Source: Crotophaga sulcirostris (Eukaryota > Chordata > Aves > Cuculiformes > Crotophagidae). Taken from it: a stretch of 64,000 nt of DNA. The translations under genes and the position numbers were made by a program. The notes beneath the pieces were generated by a model. The model was given only the letters and a program-made list of their open reading frames with translations. It was not told the DNA's origin and made no database searches. Positions 52,301-64,000 of the stretch are shown piece after piece. Positions within the stretch are counted from its first letter, which is position 1. Each line of letters begins with the position of its first letter. The stretch lies in assembly GCA_013397455.1 (NCBI GenBank), contig VYZB01000076.1, positions 431,543-495,542 on the forward strand, written 5' to 3'.

Positions 52301-55300
52301 TGAAGTGAGAACACAAAAATTAAGTGGGAGGCTAACTTGAAGAATAGGATCCTTGATGACATATGTATCTTTATGTCATAATGACCACAGTGGAGATTAA
52401 AGTCCATGTTCAAACCAAAACGCACTCAGCAAAATTCCAGCTCCAAATACATCAGTACTAAGATTAAAAGTACAAGATACCAACCTGTACTAAACCTGGA
52501 AGGAGTAGGAGATTGCAGGAAATGAATTTAGTAAAAGAATTAGTACATCTCCATACACATGGCTGGAAGGCAAAATACAGTTGCTCTGCTTCTGTAAACA
52601 ATTAATTTAACCAAAGGATGGTTTAGTTCTATGAATCATGAAATCCTCTCACCACTCATTCATTGCTCTAACCAGTGCATATTAAAAAACAGTTTCCACA
52701 AAACAGAACTTAGCCTACATTTTGAAAGTCAAAATAATATTTTGTTCCTAAGATTGGAATAATTTGATTTGTAGTGACAAAGATTTTATGTCACTTTAGA
52801 TTTATAAGTGAAACCAGCTGAAATAAATGAAATAAATTTGTAAGCAGAGCAACTCTAAGTAATTACTTCAATGTGGCTCAACATGGACACAGTAGTTCTT
52901 CTGTGTGCTGAATCTTATCATAACCATGGGGATGGACCCATGTACCTTTCAAAGTCAAAGGTGGTCTGGAATCCACCCAAGTTGCCTATTTCTGGCCTAG
53001 AAGCCAATCTTACACATACCAAAAATAAGTGTAATGTGAGAAAAGATACTCCCATATGTCTTAAAAGACAAAGGAGAAGATATTTATGTTAGAAAACTGG
53101 TAGCAAGGGCTTGCGAGCACAAATCAAAGGAGCAGATAGATAAATAGCACTTACAAATCTCAATAAATCATGGAAAAGACAAAAAAGTTTTTGGACAACT
53201 CAGATTAAGGCATTTGAGCTCTAGCTGGTTATAAGCAAGATCAATACAGTTTTGCTAAGAAGTTGCAAATGATAGTTTGACAGTCTGTTTATCGAAAAAA
53301 AAAAAGAGTGAGATTCATTACCACTATCCCAGCAATCATTTATATTCTGCTCCTTTCTGCTATTACAGTATCGCTTACATTTAGTAATATATTGAAATTC
53401 AGGTTTAGTTTAGATTTTTAAAGGAGAAATCACATGTTAAAGTTTAACTATTATCAAACATTTGACAAATGGGATGCCGTATATACAAATCTATTTTAGT
53501 CATTTCATGCAACTCTTAACCTCTCTGAAAAATATGTGCCCTATAACTGAAAAAACCACAACATTTGGAAAATCGGGTTTCTAAAGCATATTTAGTTACA
53601 TCAGTTGAAGACAGAAGAATAGTTTTTAAAAGGCATGTTGAAAAACCACTAGTGTAAAGATTTGATTCTGCCTAACTGGTAGGTCTAGAGATCCATTAAA
53701 TGTCAAAATATTAGCTGTCTCTTTTTTTCAAAAAAACCAGAAATGTATATTTTTCATGTCACAGATTCCAGAGGTGAAAATGCAGTTCAATTCCAAGCTG
53801 GCATGATATTAAAAAGAACTGCTACAGAAATTTCAGGATCAACAAACCCACTTCAGGCCTAAGGGAAAGCCTGCAGAGAAGTGTCCTTACTAAAATTTAA
53901 AAAGAGAGGCTTTGAACTACAACATGGAAACAAATACAGGCATTTTCAGTGAACTCAAGAAAAAGAAAAAAGAAAAGAAAGAGAATAGATTATTCCAAAA
54001 CGGAAATAAGTTCCTGGCACTTCAGCAATAAAAAGCGCACAGGACCAAATATGTTTAGTCTCTTCTCTTCATGTTTAGCTCAGTTTTGCCTAAGAAAATG
54101 TTATTCTTTCAGATCAATAAATCTTGGCAATGGTATATCCAGAAGTCAATTTCCACTTTATTCTATACAGTAGGGAACACAGTATGAGAGCCTCAAAGAT
54201 TTATAAAGCATATTGTGGGGTTGGGAAGAACCGCAGGTTAAGTGCAGAGCTTGCCTCTTGAAACTTCAAAAGGCAGAGAAAGAGGAATGAGGGAAAATGA
54301 GGGCCAAAAGGAGATGCTGATTGAAAAGAATAATTTAGGGTCTTCCTTCTTAAACTGAAGGTCAAATGAGCCTAAGAGTGGTTCGTTAGGAAAAGAGCCC
54401 TGAAGTGGGTTTAAAGCTGCAGCAGTAATCTTTTCATTTCTTTCATTCTTGTTTTTTACACTGGGTGGTACTCCCAAGGTTTGACAGTTACCAGTAGGCT
54501 GAAGACCAACAACCAGCTGTGTAATAACTTAACAACATAAAATAAGAGCTTCACAATGTGGCTTCAATGTAGATGGCACATGCCTACCTCCTCTGGTTTA
54601 TCAGGGAGTATCTAAGACAATGAACAACCTTACAATTCACAATGCTGTCAATACAAGTGCCAAAATACAGTTTAAAACCAACTATCAAATTCACCAAACA
54701 GCACATGACTAGTTGGGTGATTGAGTTCTGACACACAAACCACTCTCTTAATACTATCCACCTCAACCTATATGATGTTTTTACACAAACTGGCAAATGA
54801 CACCACAGAACCACAGGAAAGTGTAGTCTTGGGTCCCCCTATGTATTGGGAAAGTGGTCTTGTTGAGAGAGGATTAGCTGAAAGTAAAATGTGTTGCAGT
54901 TAAGCTTGGATGAGCAATGATCCATACAATTTTACTGTAGCCTGCTTGACACAGTTCTGGCAGATCTGCACAGTTTGTGCAAATGGAATCCTCTCAGATG
55001 CATTTAGAGCTGACTTCTGGGGCAGACCATGGACAGTAACTAGTAAATATGAGGCTGCATGCTTTGGAGTGAAAAGAGAGTTTAGTCATGCAAATGGACG
55101 GTATGTCACCCCTTTTGAGGAGGTTTCCTGAAAAGGCAGTAAGGCAGAACTACAGAGCTAAAGATAGAGGCATAGGTTTGTAGCTGGCCTGTTGCAGACT
55201 AAAACTAAAATAAATAATGTTAAATACAATATCTATTACCTGAGCCCACCTGAATGTGCTCCTGCACTAAGTCTGAGGATTAGTGAAGAGGAGCACTAGT

Positions 55301-57428
55301 AGAGATGGGCTTTTAATTTCTGTTTCTGTTGGTCATATTTCCCACAAGCAGCAACAGAGCTTCTGAAAGGACTGTGTAGTGATCTGCACAGCCTGCTGGG
55401 GTCCTGCATCCCTACCCTTGCAGTGGTACTTCACGTGAACCAGCTCAGAGCTAACAATGCAGGTAGCCTATTGGATAGCAGAAGGTCAAATAGGAACAGA
55501 CAGGTAAGATTTCGTTGGTTTACCTGATAGCACCAGTTCTTGGTTTTCCTGTCATGTTGAAGAGAAATGATTAACTTATTTCATTAAACGTGCTCTAAGA
55601 CTCACTGTGCAAGTCTTGTTCATGTGAAGAAACAGTTGCGCACATGAATAGTCCTGTTAAATTACCGGTAAGTATGTTCGCATCTGTGCAAGCTTTGTTC
55701 ATATTATCAGGCCCTTTTAAGCTATATTTGCATAGAGTGTTATGAAGGATGTCTTTGCAATTCCCCAAAGGGAATACGTGCACTTTCATTTCTGGTTTGC
55801 AGACACACATAAAGGAGTGAAGGAAACAGTTTGCTGTGGGAGAAATTATCATTTTACTTATTTTTTTTCATCTAAGAGCACTTATCTTATTACTTCTTAC
55901 TAATCCTAAATACTTATTGCCAAGAGAAAATTTTAATTGACATTGAAATTTATCACTGTGATATGTATTACCATAAAGGCACCATGAACCATTATTTCAC
56001 AGACCTGCTAACAAGGCTTCCTAATGACTCCTCAGTATAGCTTTGTGGACCATGCTTTATGCAGTCAGATTTTTTTTTTGGAAAAACTCAAAGTAATCTG
56101 ATGGGCTATCCAAGGCAGAAGAAAGCAAAGAACTGAGAAAAATCTTCTTAGTGTTAAGAGAGTACAGAGGTAGTTAAGACTGGCTTAATTTCTTTCTCTC
56201 ACAGGTAATTAAATAACCATGATCAACTGACTAAATAGCACGGGGAAATTACAGCAATTAGTGACACATTGTTTGTGGTAGCATTACGTAAAATATATTA
56301 GCTAGAGAGTGGAGAGGAGAAGGTGTTTTAGAAACAATACCCGAAGGATTGTTCAATGAATTTTACTCAAAAAAGTAAAAGTTTTTCCATCTTTTTTACT
56401 GGAAGAGAATCTTGGAACACTGTTAGAACCTTTCAGAAAGTTATGAGTATTTGGAAATAACAAGATAAAATAAAATAAAAAAATTGTCTAGTGTGCAGTA
56501 TGAATTCAACACTTTTTTATTAAAAATGTAGGTATAATAACAATTTTCATCACTCATGAGATATAACAACTTGCTTAACGCTGAACAGTGATGCAAGACA
56601 GGATATAAAACCAGAAAGTAAGTTAGTTTCAGAAATGCTGTCTTAGTGTTCTTGACGTGTCACCATTATAAAGAGTAGACAAAGCCAGAGAAAGGTTTGA
56701 GTTCAGAAGGACATGAAAAGAATAAAGAAAAAAAAAGCTGCAGAAACCAATAAAGAAATAGCTGAAAGATATATTTAGACACTAAATGATGAAAACATGT
56801 ATTAATCATGTACTAGCTTACACATTTAGAAAACTAATAACATTTTCTGAAGATGTAGATCATGTATACTTATTTTACATTCACAGTCATAAGAGGGATT
56901 GAACATCAAATTAATTGATGTTGTTGTGAAAGGAATATGTACAGTTGTAATTATGTTTAGAACTGTACTGAAGTACATATTTATTTCTATACTGTGTATA
57001 AGCCAAAAAGAACTAAGACCCCTTTTGTGGTATAAACTGAGCTATCCATTACGTTCAGAGAGGAAAGCAGTCTCTTATTTTCAAAAGCTTGCAAACTATA
57101 CAAAGACAGATGAAGAAGGATAAGAAATATGAAGTGAAGTGATTCATGTCAGCTAGTTAATATAGTTCTGGTGGAAGGAAGTGGTATAATTAAAAGGAAA
57201 CAAGTTAAATGGAAGAGGTTTATACAGACAGAAAAAGTGAGAAAGGTAAACAGGAAACATGGAGGTGAGTTGAAGACATTATCAGATGCAGAATCTGAAT
57301 AAGGGAGTAGACAAACAGACAAGCAACATAAGAGAAGTTTTAGTCCTAACTGCGGCACACATTTTGATGACTCAGGAGATCCACAAAACTCCTACACTTT
57401 CTGGGTGACTTTTCCTTGATTTCTCCAC
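46302..57428. other. Long unique AT-rich stretch, no gene seen
   Basis: Over 11 kb without any recognisable exon, RNA gene or young transposon. A 21-bp unit is duplicated in tandem at 51608-51649. Poly-A/T runs occur at about 51399, 53296 and 56071. Reading frames stay below 100 codons and show no domain that I recognise. Confidence 0.5.
51608..51649. repeat. Two-copy tandem repeat, 21-bp unit
   Basis: Units 51608-51628 (TACACAGACAACCTGAATGTT) and 51629-51649 differ at three positions. This is a small local duplication. Confidence 0.8.
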
Positions 57429-57436
57429 ACCCCTTT

Positions 57437-57464
57437 CCACTCCCCGCGTATATTACGGGAGTGG
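57437..57464. repeat. Short GC-rich hairpin
   Basis: CCACTCCC (57437-57444) pairs perfectly with GGGAGTGG (57457-57464) across a 12-base loop that contains CGCG and an ATATTA core. It stands out because the surroundings are AT-rich. It is not followed by a T run, and no RNA-gene signals are visible. Confidence 0.6.
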
Positions 57465-60405
57465 GGAAGCTATGTCACATGCATTCAGTCACCTCAAGAG
57501 ATGATAACTTTCCTGTACAATGTAACACAAGCAAAAGTATAAGGAACAAACCTCAGCTGTATTCAGTGGTACACAGATAATATTTAGGCCTTTTCACAAT
57601 CTATATAGAGGTAAAAGGATTAAGGATTCTGGTTTTCCCATTTTCTCAGTGGAATGCAGGCATGATTGTGTGACTCCCCTGTAGAATATTAGAGCAAAAA
57701 TTCATAAAGGGCGTTGCTGTTAGAACAATAGTATGTAGCAGGGAAAGAATAGAGTTGGGATAAGGAGGAGAAGTAGGTTTCTGGCTTACTTTTGTCTAGT
57801 TAATATCCCAAGAGGAAGCAGGAGTATGCTTCACCTTCAAAAGATCTATAGCAAATTGCGCTCCCTACACTAGCTGAAGGGTTCTCCCAGGGAGGCGTTG
57901 TATTTGGTTGCGTTTGCCCCAGTGGAGTAACACAGGACCCTGTTTGCTTTCTCCATTGCAAGGCTGGTCACAACAGTGCCAGCTTAATACATTTTTCTGT
58001 TCTGCTATATTGTTTCATTATGTGAACTGAGATTATCTCATCTGCTCTCCATTCTAATGTTGTACTACAAAAGAACACTAAAAATATAAATGAATTGTTC
58101 TGTAAAATGTATTTCTAAAGAGCTTCTGAATTTTATTGAATACAGAGTTATTTAAAACGCGCAGTACTTTATCTACCCTTTTCACTCACCTTCACTTTTC
58201 TAGCAAATGAGGCAAGTAAGAAGTAGTTTTATTTGACTTTTAAAAGCAATTAGTTTCTAGAAAGTAAAAACAGAAACAAAGTTTGTAATGAAAAGTATAT
58301 AAAAAACTTGTTCCAAAAAGTATCTACTGCTTACTATTATACTTCGAGAAACAACATAGAAACCTAAACCGTTCCATTTCCTCATAGGTTTAATTCATTA
58401 GTCACATCATTTTCCTTCAACTTTAAAAATTAACTTCCTTTTGCACTTGTATTATGATGTCATACCAAGAAGTAGCTATGATAGAACATAAAAAAAATTA
58501 ACAGATCCCCTAATTCTGTGATCTTGACACTAGTGTGAAGAATATTTTCACAAATTCTCTTTCTGATTAATATGCAATGGACATTATCTGACATTTTGTA
58601 AATGCTATCATCTTGATTTACAGAATTCTGATCAGAGGTAGTAAATCTGTCTTCAGTCAACAATACAGCTGTTTTTTCCATTTGCATGCATATTTAAATA
58701 AAATTATTTGATCTGGATTGTTTTGAAATCACTTTTCAGACTTTTTTTTGTTGGAACTTTTTTCAGGTTTTTTCCCCAAAAATGTATGGCCACAGAAAAA
58801 GAGGCAAGTAACTTAAATCTTTTGACAGTGTTTATGCAAAGCAACTGGTTTTCTTTTGCTTGGCTATTTGAAGACTGTCTGCCATATTGAACGTTATGTG
58901 CTCATTCTTCCTTGCTCTAACTTTGCAAATCACAATCTGTAAACAGAAGAGTAATGTTGAGGAAACCTCTATTTAATTTTCTTGTAATATGGTACATCAG
59001 CAGAAGCAGTTCCATCAGTCAGTTGGAGTTCTGCCATTCCCTCAGTTGACATTAGCTGGGGAATCTCTTTTCTTGAGGGGGTAGAATGTGAAAGTGACTC
59101 CTTAGATATGGTATCATAGGACTTCACTGAGGTGAAGTAACCACTGGTTAATTATAAAACATGGATTGAAAAACTTATTGACTTTATTGACATGCAGAAA
59201 TATGCTCCAAGTTTGAGGCATACCCTTTGTCATTTCCAAAAAGTTGCAACAAAATCATTTTATTTCTATTTTCAGCTTACTTAAATAATGATAAAAACTT
59301 GTACATATTTTCTTTCTTCTTGAGAAAAAAGATATTCCACTTGCAGAAGAAAAATTTGGCACATCTACTTTTCCAGGAAAAGCATGTTCAGGGAAGTATG
59401 ACTTTACCTGGTTTCCCATTCTATTGGTGATTAACAGCACCTGCAAAATAAAGACCAGTCAGTATGCTTATCTGTTCAATTTGTTGAAACCAAATCAATA
59501 TAAAATCCAAATTTAGGTGCCGTAGTGGATTAAGTAGAAGTATCCTACTACCTACATGTGGCTCCCCATTCTTACCGATGCTTTGGGAATGTGAGGCAGG
59601 CAAGCTCACAGGTCGATGCTGAAAGGTATGACCCTGCTGGCCCCATATTTTGAAGTATGCCAGAAGCCTGTGTACAAATAGCGCTCTTTTCCTCACTTCA
59701 CAAATTTCAGCAGTTTAACAAGTCCCTGAAGTAAGGCAGAATGCAAAGCCTCATCTAAAGCATCACAACAAGAAGCTGGAAGCCCTCTGGAGATCTACAG
59801 TCTGCCAGTGCCTCCACTCTGCTGATCTCGTCTAAGCTGCGCTGAATGAAGGTCAACCTTTCAATTAATGGCTATTCCACTGTAGCAAATTGCTTTTTTT
59901 GCTGAATTGATATGATATAGGAGAGTTTTTTTATTATTAATAATTTAAAGGTTCCATCTTTATTCCCTTATCCAATGGCCTGCTTTAAAGCATTAGTGGA
60001 GAATACTAATAGGGCTACTTTCACATGGGAGAGGCCGGTGTAAGAAAGAGTACTTATAATAAGGTTCAGCATGAGTCATAGGTAATCCCTAGGTACTTTG
60101 TGATATTTGATTTGATTTGTGGTCCTTTGCAAAAGAGGCAAAACATGTTTGAACCTGATAAATGTCCTGTAAGAGAAACAAAAATGCCTATTGGCCAGAG
60201 AACAAAATTACTCCCAAAGAGATATGTTGCATTAAGACAGAATATTTACCATATCCAACTTATTTCTTACTGCAGAACAAGCGAGAGAGAGAGACAGAAA
60301 GGTCAGATTTAGATGACTCTTCAAACTTCTTCTATTTAGTCTCTAATAACGCAGCATAAAAAAGTTTTATAAAGAACAAAATCTTCCCAGTAAGCACCTT
60401 ATTAA
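57465..60405. other. Unique sequence, no gene seen
   Basis: Nothing recognised as exon or known repeat. About 57840-58000 is locally richer in G+C than its surroundings but has no open frame. The string TGATCTCGTCTAAGCT near 59822 weakly recalls part of a 5S rRNA-like sequence and is not accepted as such. Confidence 0.45.
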
Positions 60406-61605
60406 TCATAGAATCATAGAATATCAGGTTGGAAGCAAACTCATCTGGTCAAACCTTTCTTGGTAAAAGAACTAGAAAGAACTTGGCTAGACAAGGTGGC
60501 CCGGCACCGTGTCCAGCCGAATCTTAAAAGAGTCCAGTGTTGGGGAATCCATTGCTTCCCTCAGGAGATTATTCCAATGGCTGCTTTTCCCGCTGTGAAA
60601 AATTTTCCTCTTGTGTCCAGTAAGAATCTCCCCAGGATTAACTTGTAGCTGTCAACTCTCATCTTTTCCATGTGGCTCCCTGTAAAAAGGGAATGTCCAT
60701 CTTCTTTGTAGCCACCCTTTAAATGCTGGAACATGGTGACAGGGTCTCCTCTAATCCTGCTCTTCCCAAGGTAAATCCAGTTCTCTCAGCCTCTCCTTGT
60801 ATAACGACTTCCTAGCTCTTTGATCATCTTTGTGGCCCTTCTCTGGGATCTCTCCAATCTATCTTCATCTTACTAAAACTGAACAAAATATTCCAGGAGT
60901 GGCCTGATGAGTGCTGAGTAAAGTGGAATAATGACTTCTTTATGTCTATTAGTGATGGCCTTAATGCAACTCGGCACCCTGTTAGCCTTCTTTGCCGCAG
61001 TAGCACACTCTTTGCTCATATTGAGCTTGTGGTCCACCAGGATACTCAGGTTCCTTTCTACAGAACTGCTCCCTCATTGGATCCATCCCAGCCTGTGCTA
61101 CACTCCTGGACTATGTTTTCCCGGGTGCAAGACTTTGCACTTGTCCCTGTTGAACTTCAAAAGGTTCTTGTTAGCCCACTCTTCCAGCTTATCCAGGTTT
61201 TCCTGCAGGGTGGCTCTCTCTTCTGAAATGTAGACTACTCATCTCTGGTGTCATTGGCAGACTTCATCAGGATGCACTTGACCCTATCATCCAGATCATT
61301 TAATGAAGATATTAAACAGCTTTGGGCCCAATATCAATCCCTGAGGGACTCCTCTTGTGATAGGTTGCCAGTTTGAAAAAGAAGTATTGATCACCACATT
61401 TTGGGTGTGGCCAGTCAGCCAGCTCCTCACCCACCACACAGACCACATGTGTAGACGGTAACACATCAGTTTCTCTAGGAGGTGACTGTGGGAAACTTTA
61501 TGAAAAACCTTAAAGAAATCCAGGTAGACGAGGTCCACTACTCACTGCACATCAAAAGAGAAAGCTACTTTGTTGTAGAAAATCGTCAACTTGAAAATTC
61601 TTAGC
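60406..61605 (-). mobile_element. CR1 LINE copy, 5'-truncated, reverse orientation
   Basis: The + strand starts with two reverse-complemented CR1 3' repeats (AATCATAGAATCATAGAAT, about 60407) and then runs backwards through the 3' region and ORF2. The segment 60940-61230 is the antisense of the C-terminal reverse transcriptase, and 61296-61538 still reads as protein on the - strand. The homology can be followed to about 61605, where GTCAACTTG corresponds to the part just upstream of motif A. About 1.2 kb remain, the longest of the clearly recognisable CR1 copies here. Its 3' region wording differs from the copy at 45487-46301, suggesting another subfamily. Confidence 0.95.
61296..61538 (-). 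pseudogene. CR1 ORF2 reverse-transcriptase core remnant
   Basis: An 80-codon stop-free stretch on the - strand covers the palm of the reverse transcriptase. Motif A reads [16 protein letters not shown]: the catalytic-type aspartate of YLDF is kept, but the usual AFD following it reads VFH. Then [38 protein letters not shown] and motif [18 protein letters not shown] are all recognisable and in order. The motif C region (normally FADD) should follow to the left, but the frame stops after about 61296, so the catalytic centre is incomplete. It has no own start; the flanking CR1 sequence is disrupted. Confidence 0.9.
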
Positions 61606-62873
61606 ATTGCTCCACAGGATTTTTTTGTCCTCCATCCCTTCCTGTCTGGCTTCAAGTATGTTTTAGGTTGTGAGTATTAAAACACTACATTCCTGGATAA
61701 TAAATCACAATACATAATCTAATAGTGTAATTTTTTTTATTTCTAAGATGAGCCTTTTTCATCCACAAGCAAAAACATTTCATTTTTAATGTCTTTTGCT
61801 GGTACAATCTTCAATACACCCATCAAATAACAATTCTAAATTTTGCCTAGATCCATTTCCCAATTATTCTGATTTCCGTTTTGGAAGCTACTGGCTGTAT
61901 ACTTCACATGTAAAGGACCTCCCCACTATTTGCAGAAGTTTAAATTCATTGAGTGATGATGGAACTAGTCTCACTCTCAGTGAGACTGATACAGTACAAC
62001 AGAGACATCCCACATAGCAGGTGAAGAGAATTCTGAAAGTAAGAAAACCTTCTGAAGACGTCAAATGAAGGAAAAGTCCTTAAAGACATCTTTATGGTTT
62101 GCATAACTGTGCTGTGAGGCTTCCCTATTTCTACCACTCATTATTCAAACTCTTTTTTGCATGGAAAATACTTTAACATGGGGAAATATCTACATGTTTT
62201 AAGTGCATCAATGTCATAACATGAGTGTGATGAGACCACATATCCTAAAAGAAAAAGCACTGAAGAAGCCACATACTTTAGAAGTGAGATGTTTATGTCC
62301 AGGAGAATGTTAGTCTTGCCACCCCCAATGTAAACCAGTATATTTTCCCTCTTTCATGATCTAAATCAGTAATAATATATACCATAAATTAATTCAACTA
62401 ATGAATGTGCATCTCTAGGAAAACACTAAAAAAGGGAAGAAGTGCTTGAAAAATGACAACATAAAGACATCCTTCATATTTCAATATTAAAATTCGAAGC
62501 CTTAAATCTATGGGAAATGAAATAACACTGCTTGTCCTATTATCCTGGTGAAAGTGACTGACAGAAGGACTTCATCACACACTCACACCACACGCACTTA
62601 TATAAATGCACAGAGAAGGCTTGCACTAATCTTTCTTGTTATCACCAGCACTGAAAATGCTACTCTTCCTTTCATTCTCTTCGATATATACCGCAAGCAG
62701 CTCTGAGCTTTTCTCATTAACCTCTCTTTTCTATACTTATCAGCATCTTTTCCACATTGTTGGGGCCATTTTCCAAACAATTGTTTGAGGGGAGGAGAAA
62801 TGCCAAAGCAATAATGGGCTCAGGGTCACAATTGAAACTGCTCCTATAATAAGCAAACCTGAAACAGTAAACT
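61606..62873. other. Unique AT-rich sequence, no gene seen
   Basis: Nothing recognised between the CR1 and the candidate regulatory block; a short CA-rich run lies at about 62576-62600. Confidence 0.5.
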
Positions 62874-62911
62874 GAGAAAGAGAGAGGGAAGGAGAGGGAG
62901 AGAAAAGAAAA
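62874..62911 (+). repeat. 38-bp homopurine tract
   Basis: All bases from 62874 to 62911 are A or G, with GAGA, GGGA and AAAG units. It lies immediately left of the DR1 motif. Homopurine tracts are common near regulatory DNA and can form triplexes. Confidence 0.85.
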
Positions 62912-63310
62912 TGCTGACTTGGGTCAGAGGTCAGCTCTCTGATCTCATTGTCAGCGTCTCTGCCTTTTGCGTTATGGAATTTGTCTTTCATTACCCTGTC
63001 TGCCACTCCTGTCAATACACCCTGAAAAGGCTCCTCAATAGGAAATTGTAAAGTTCTGGTTGAGGTAACAGGGGGAACTGCCTGCTGAAGCCGGCTTGTG
63101 ACTCACTGCCATTTCCCGGACCTCTGGTCTGTTGCCAATCTTTCCTTGGCATTGCCTGACAGAGCGTCAACAGCGACGGCAAAGGAATAGGGTTTACACA
63201 GCCAGGTCAGCAAAACAACACAGGCAGGGCACACCTGCTGCTTAAGGTAGTGTGTAACTTTAATATGTGAGCCCCTCGGGTGCTACAAAGGTAAACAATG
63301 TGGGAACGCC
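62912..63310. promoter_or_regulatory. Candidate conserved regulatory element, GC- and CpG-richer block
   Basis: This block differs from the rest of the window. It is visibly richer in G+C, keeps seven CpGs between 63092 and 63308, and has no long frame. Motifs seen are a DR1 site (62921-62933), an inverted repeat TGCCAA-N7-TTGGCA (63133-63151), an E-box CACCTG (63232-63237) and a forkhead-type GTAAACA (63291-63297). No TATA/initiator arrangement or exon is evident, so a distal enhancer is more likely than a promoter. This is inference; conservation or chromatin data would decide. Confidence 0.4.
62921..62933 (+). promoter_or_regulatory. DR1 nuclear-receptor binding motif
   Basis: GGGTCA-G-AGGTCA is a direct repeat of two nuclear-receptor half-sites with a one-base spacer, one mismatch from the ideal AGGTCA-N-AGGTCA. 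DR1 sites are bound by HNF4, COUP-TF and RXR/PPAR-type dimers. A 13-bp match at this quality is uncommon by chance, but occupancy cannot be inferred. Confidence 0.55.
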
Positions 63311-64000
63311 TATTAGTAAATAAGAACACAAAAAATTCATTTATTTTGCTGAGAGAAAGAACATAATATTGCTCTGAACCAGGGGATGGGGTAAAGTGAA
63401 AGCTCTGAGTGTGTTAATGGGAACTTTATGCACCATATACCATGAAGATATCTAATATTGGTTTATTCCCTCTAACTTCCTTTAAATGACTGGGGATTTC
63501 CATCACAGTTAAGGAAGTTATAATCTTCTTGACTTTTGCATTATATCAGCCTATATTGATAGTCTTTCCAAGTGAGCAGGCAATTAACATTAGCACTGCT
63601 GAATGTCCCAAGGAGGATTTTTGTTGGGTACAAATTCATGAATGCTTCCAGTGTCCAAACTGAAATATTTTGACACTAATATTCCATTTGAAGTGTCAGA
63701 TTTTCTTCTGTTTTCAGTTTATCCTTCAATTTCAGATACACTTATTTAAATATTTCTGTTTAATTTGAAGTTTTTTCTACCAAACTGGTGTAATGGACTC
63801 AAATCTGTGATGCAAACCCCCAAATTAGTCACCTGACTGCTGAACTTATAATACCCTTCACTGGAAACATTCTTCTGAAATAAGGATCATATATCTGATC
63901 TTTGTTTCTGAAGTTCTGGTAGACTGTAATTAAAGCTTTTTTTTCCACAAAAGAAAAATAAATAATTCAGAGACAATTTTTAGACAACACTGAATTTCAA
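63311..64000. other. Unique AT-rich sequence, no gene seen
   Basis: Returns to ordinary AT-rich sequence; nothing recognised to the end of the window. Confidence 0.5.

Noticed and set aside
54910..55131. 73-codon + strand frame as a possible exon
   Set aside because: The peptide (SNDPYNFTVACLTQFWQIC type) matches nothing I recognise and no convincing splice sites frame it.
59822..59845. 5S rRNA-like or 5S-derived SINE fragment (TGATCTCGTCT followed by AAGCTGCGC)
   Set aside because: Only short broken matches; flanking bases do not fit 5S rRNA or a SINE head convincingly.
1..64000. CRISPR arrays, operons, tRNA or rRNA genes, endogenous retrovirus LTRs
   Set aside because: No regularly spaced direct repeats, no tRNA-like arms with GGTTCGA-type B box, no rRNA sequence, and no paired LTR-like termini were found by reading.

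Overview
The window reads as vertebrate nuclear DNA, most likely from a bird. It is AT-rich, has no long open reading frame (longest 154 codons), and shows no bacterial-style gene layout. Its recognisable repeats are almost all CR1 LINEs. Three young copies end cleanly in the short ATTCTATG-type 3' repeats seen in bird CR1, and two others show a reduced or degraded version. I see no Alu, L1 or LTR element. A turtle or crocodile is possible in principle. The species cannot be named from this sequence. I found no exon, tRNA, rRNA, snRNA or CRISPR that I can defend, so the best description is a gene desert or the inside of a very long intron on a gene-poor chromosome arm.

Layout, left to right. 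1-12.4 kb is AT-rich unique sequence with an old tandem duplication (about 1.35-1.56 kb) and a homeodomain-site-rich block at 7.7-8.1 kb. 12.4-15.1 kb holds two 5'-truncated CR1 copies in opposite orientation about 1 kb apart. 16.4-18.3 kb is a strongly decayed, much older CR1-like copy in reverse orientation. 18.3-33.1 kb is unique sequence with a few alternating purine/pyrimidine tracts. At 33.1 kb there is a perfect 95-bp (CTTT)n microsatellite, followed at 34.0-34.3 kb by a CR1 3' stub. 41.9-43.1 kb (reverse) and 43.9-44.6 kb (forward) are two more very old CR1-like fossils. 45.5-46.3 kb is a CR1 with its middle deleted. 46.3-60.4 kb is unique AT-rich sequence. 60.4-61.6 kb is a reverse CR1 that still carries a readable reverse-transcriptase block. 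The right end (62.87-63.31 kb) is a GC- and CpG-richer block with a purine tract, a near-perfect DR1 nuclear-receptor site and other motifs. It is the best candidate here for a conserved regulatory element.

No genes work together here. The coding-like stretches are broken pieces of the CR1 ORF2 protein (endonuclease plus reverse transcriptase). I did not find a convincing undescribed system. The items most worth testing are the possible enhancers (right end, 7.7 kb, 37.5 kb) and the ancient CR1 fossils, all of which need alignments I could not run. The family assignments of the ancient copies rest on remembered CR1 sequence patterns, not on a search.
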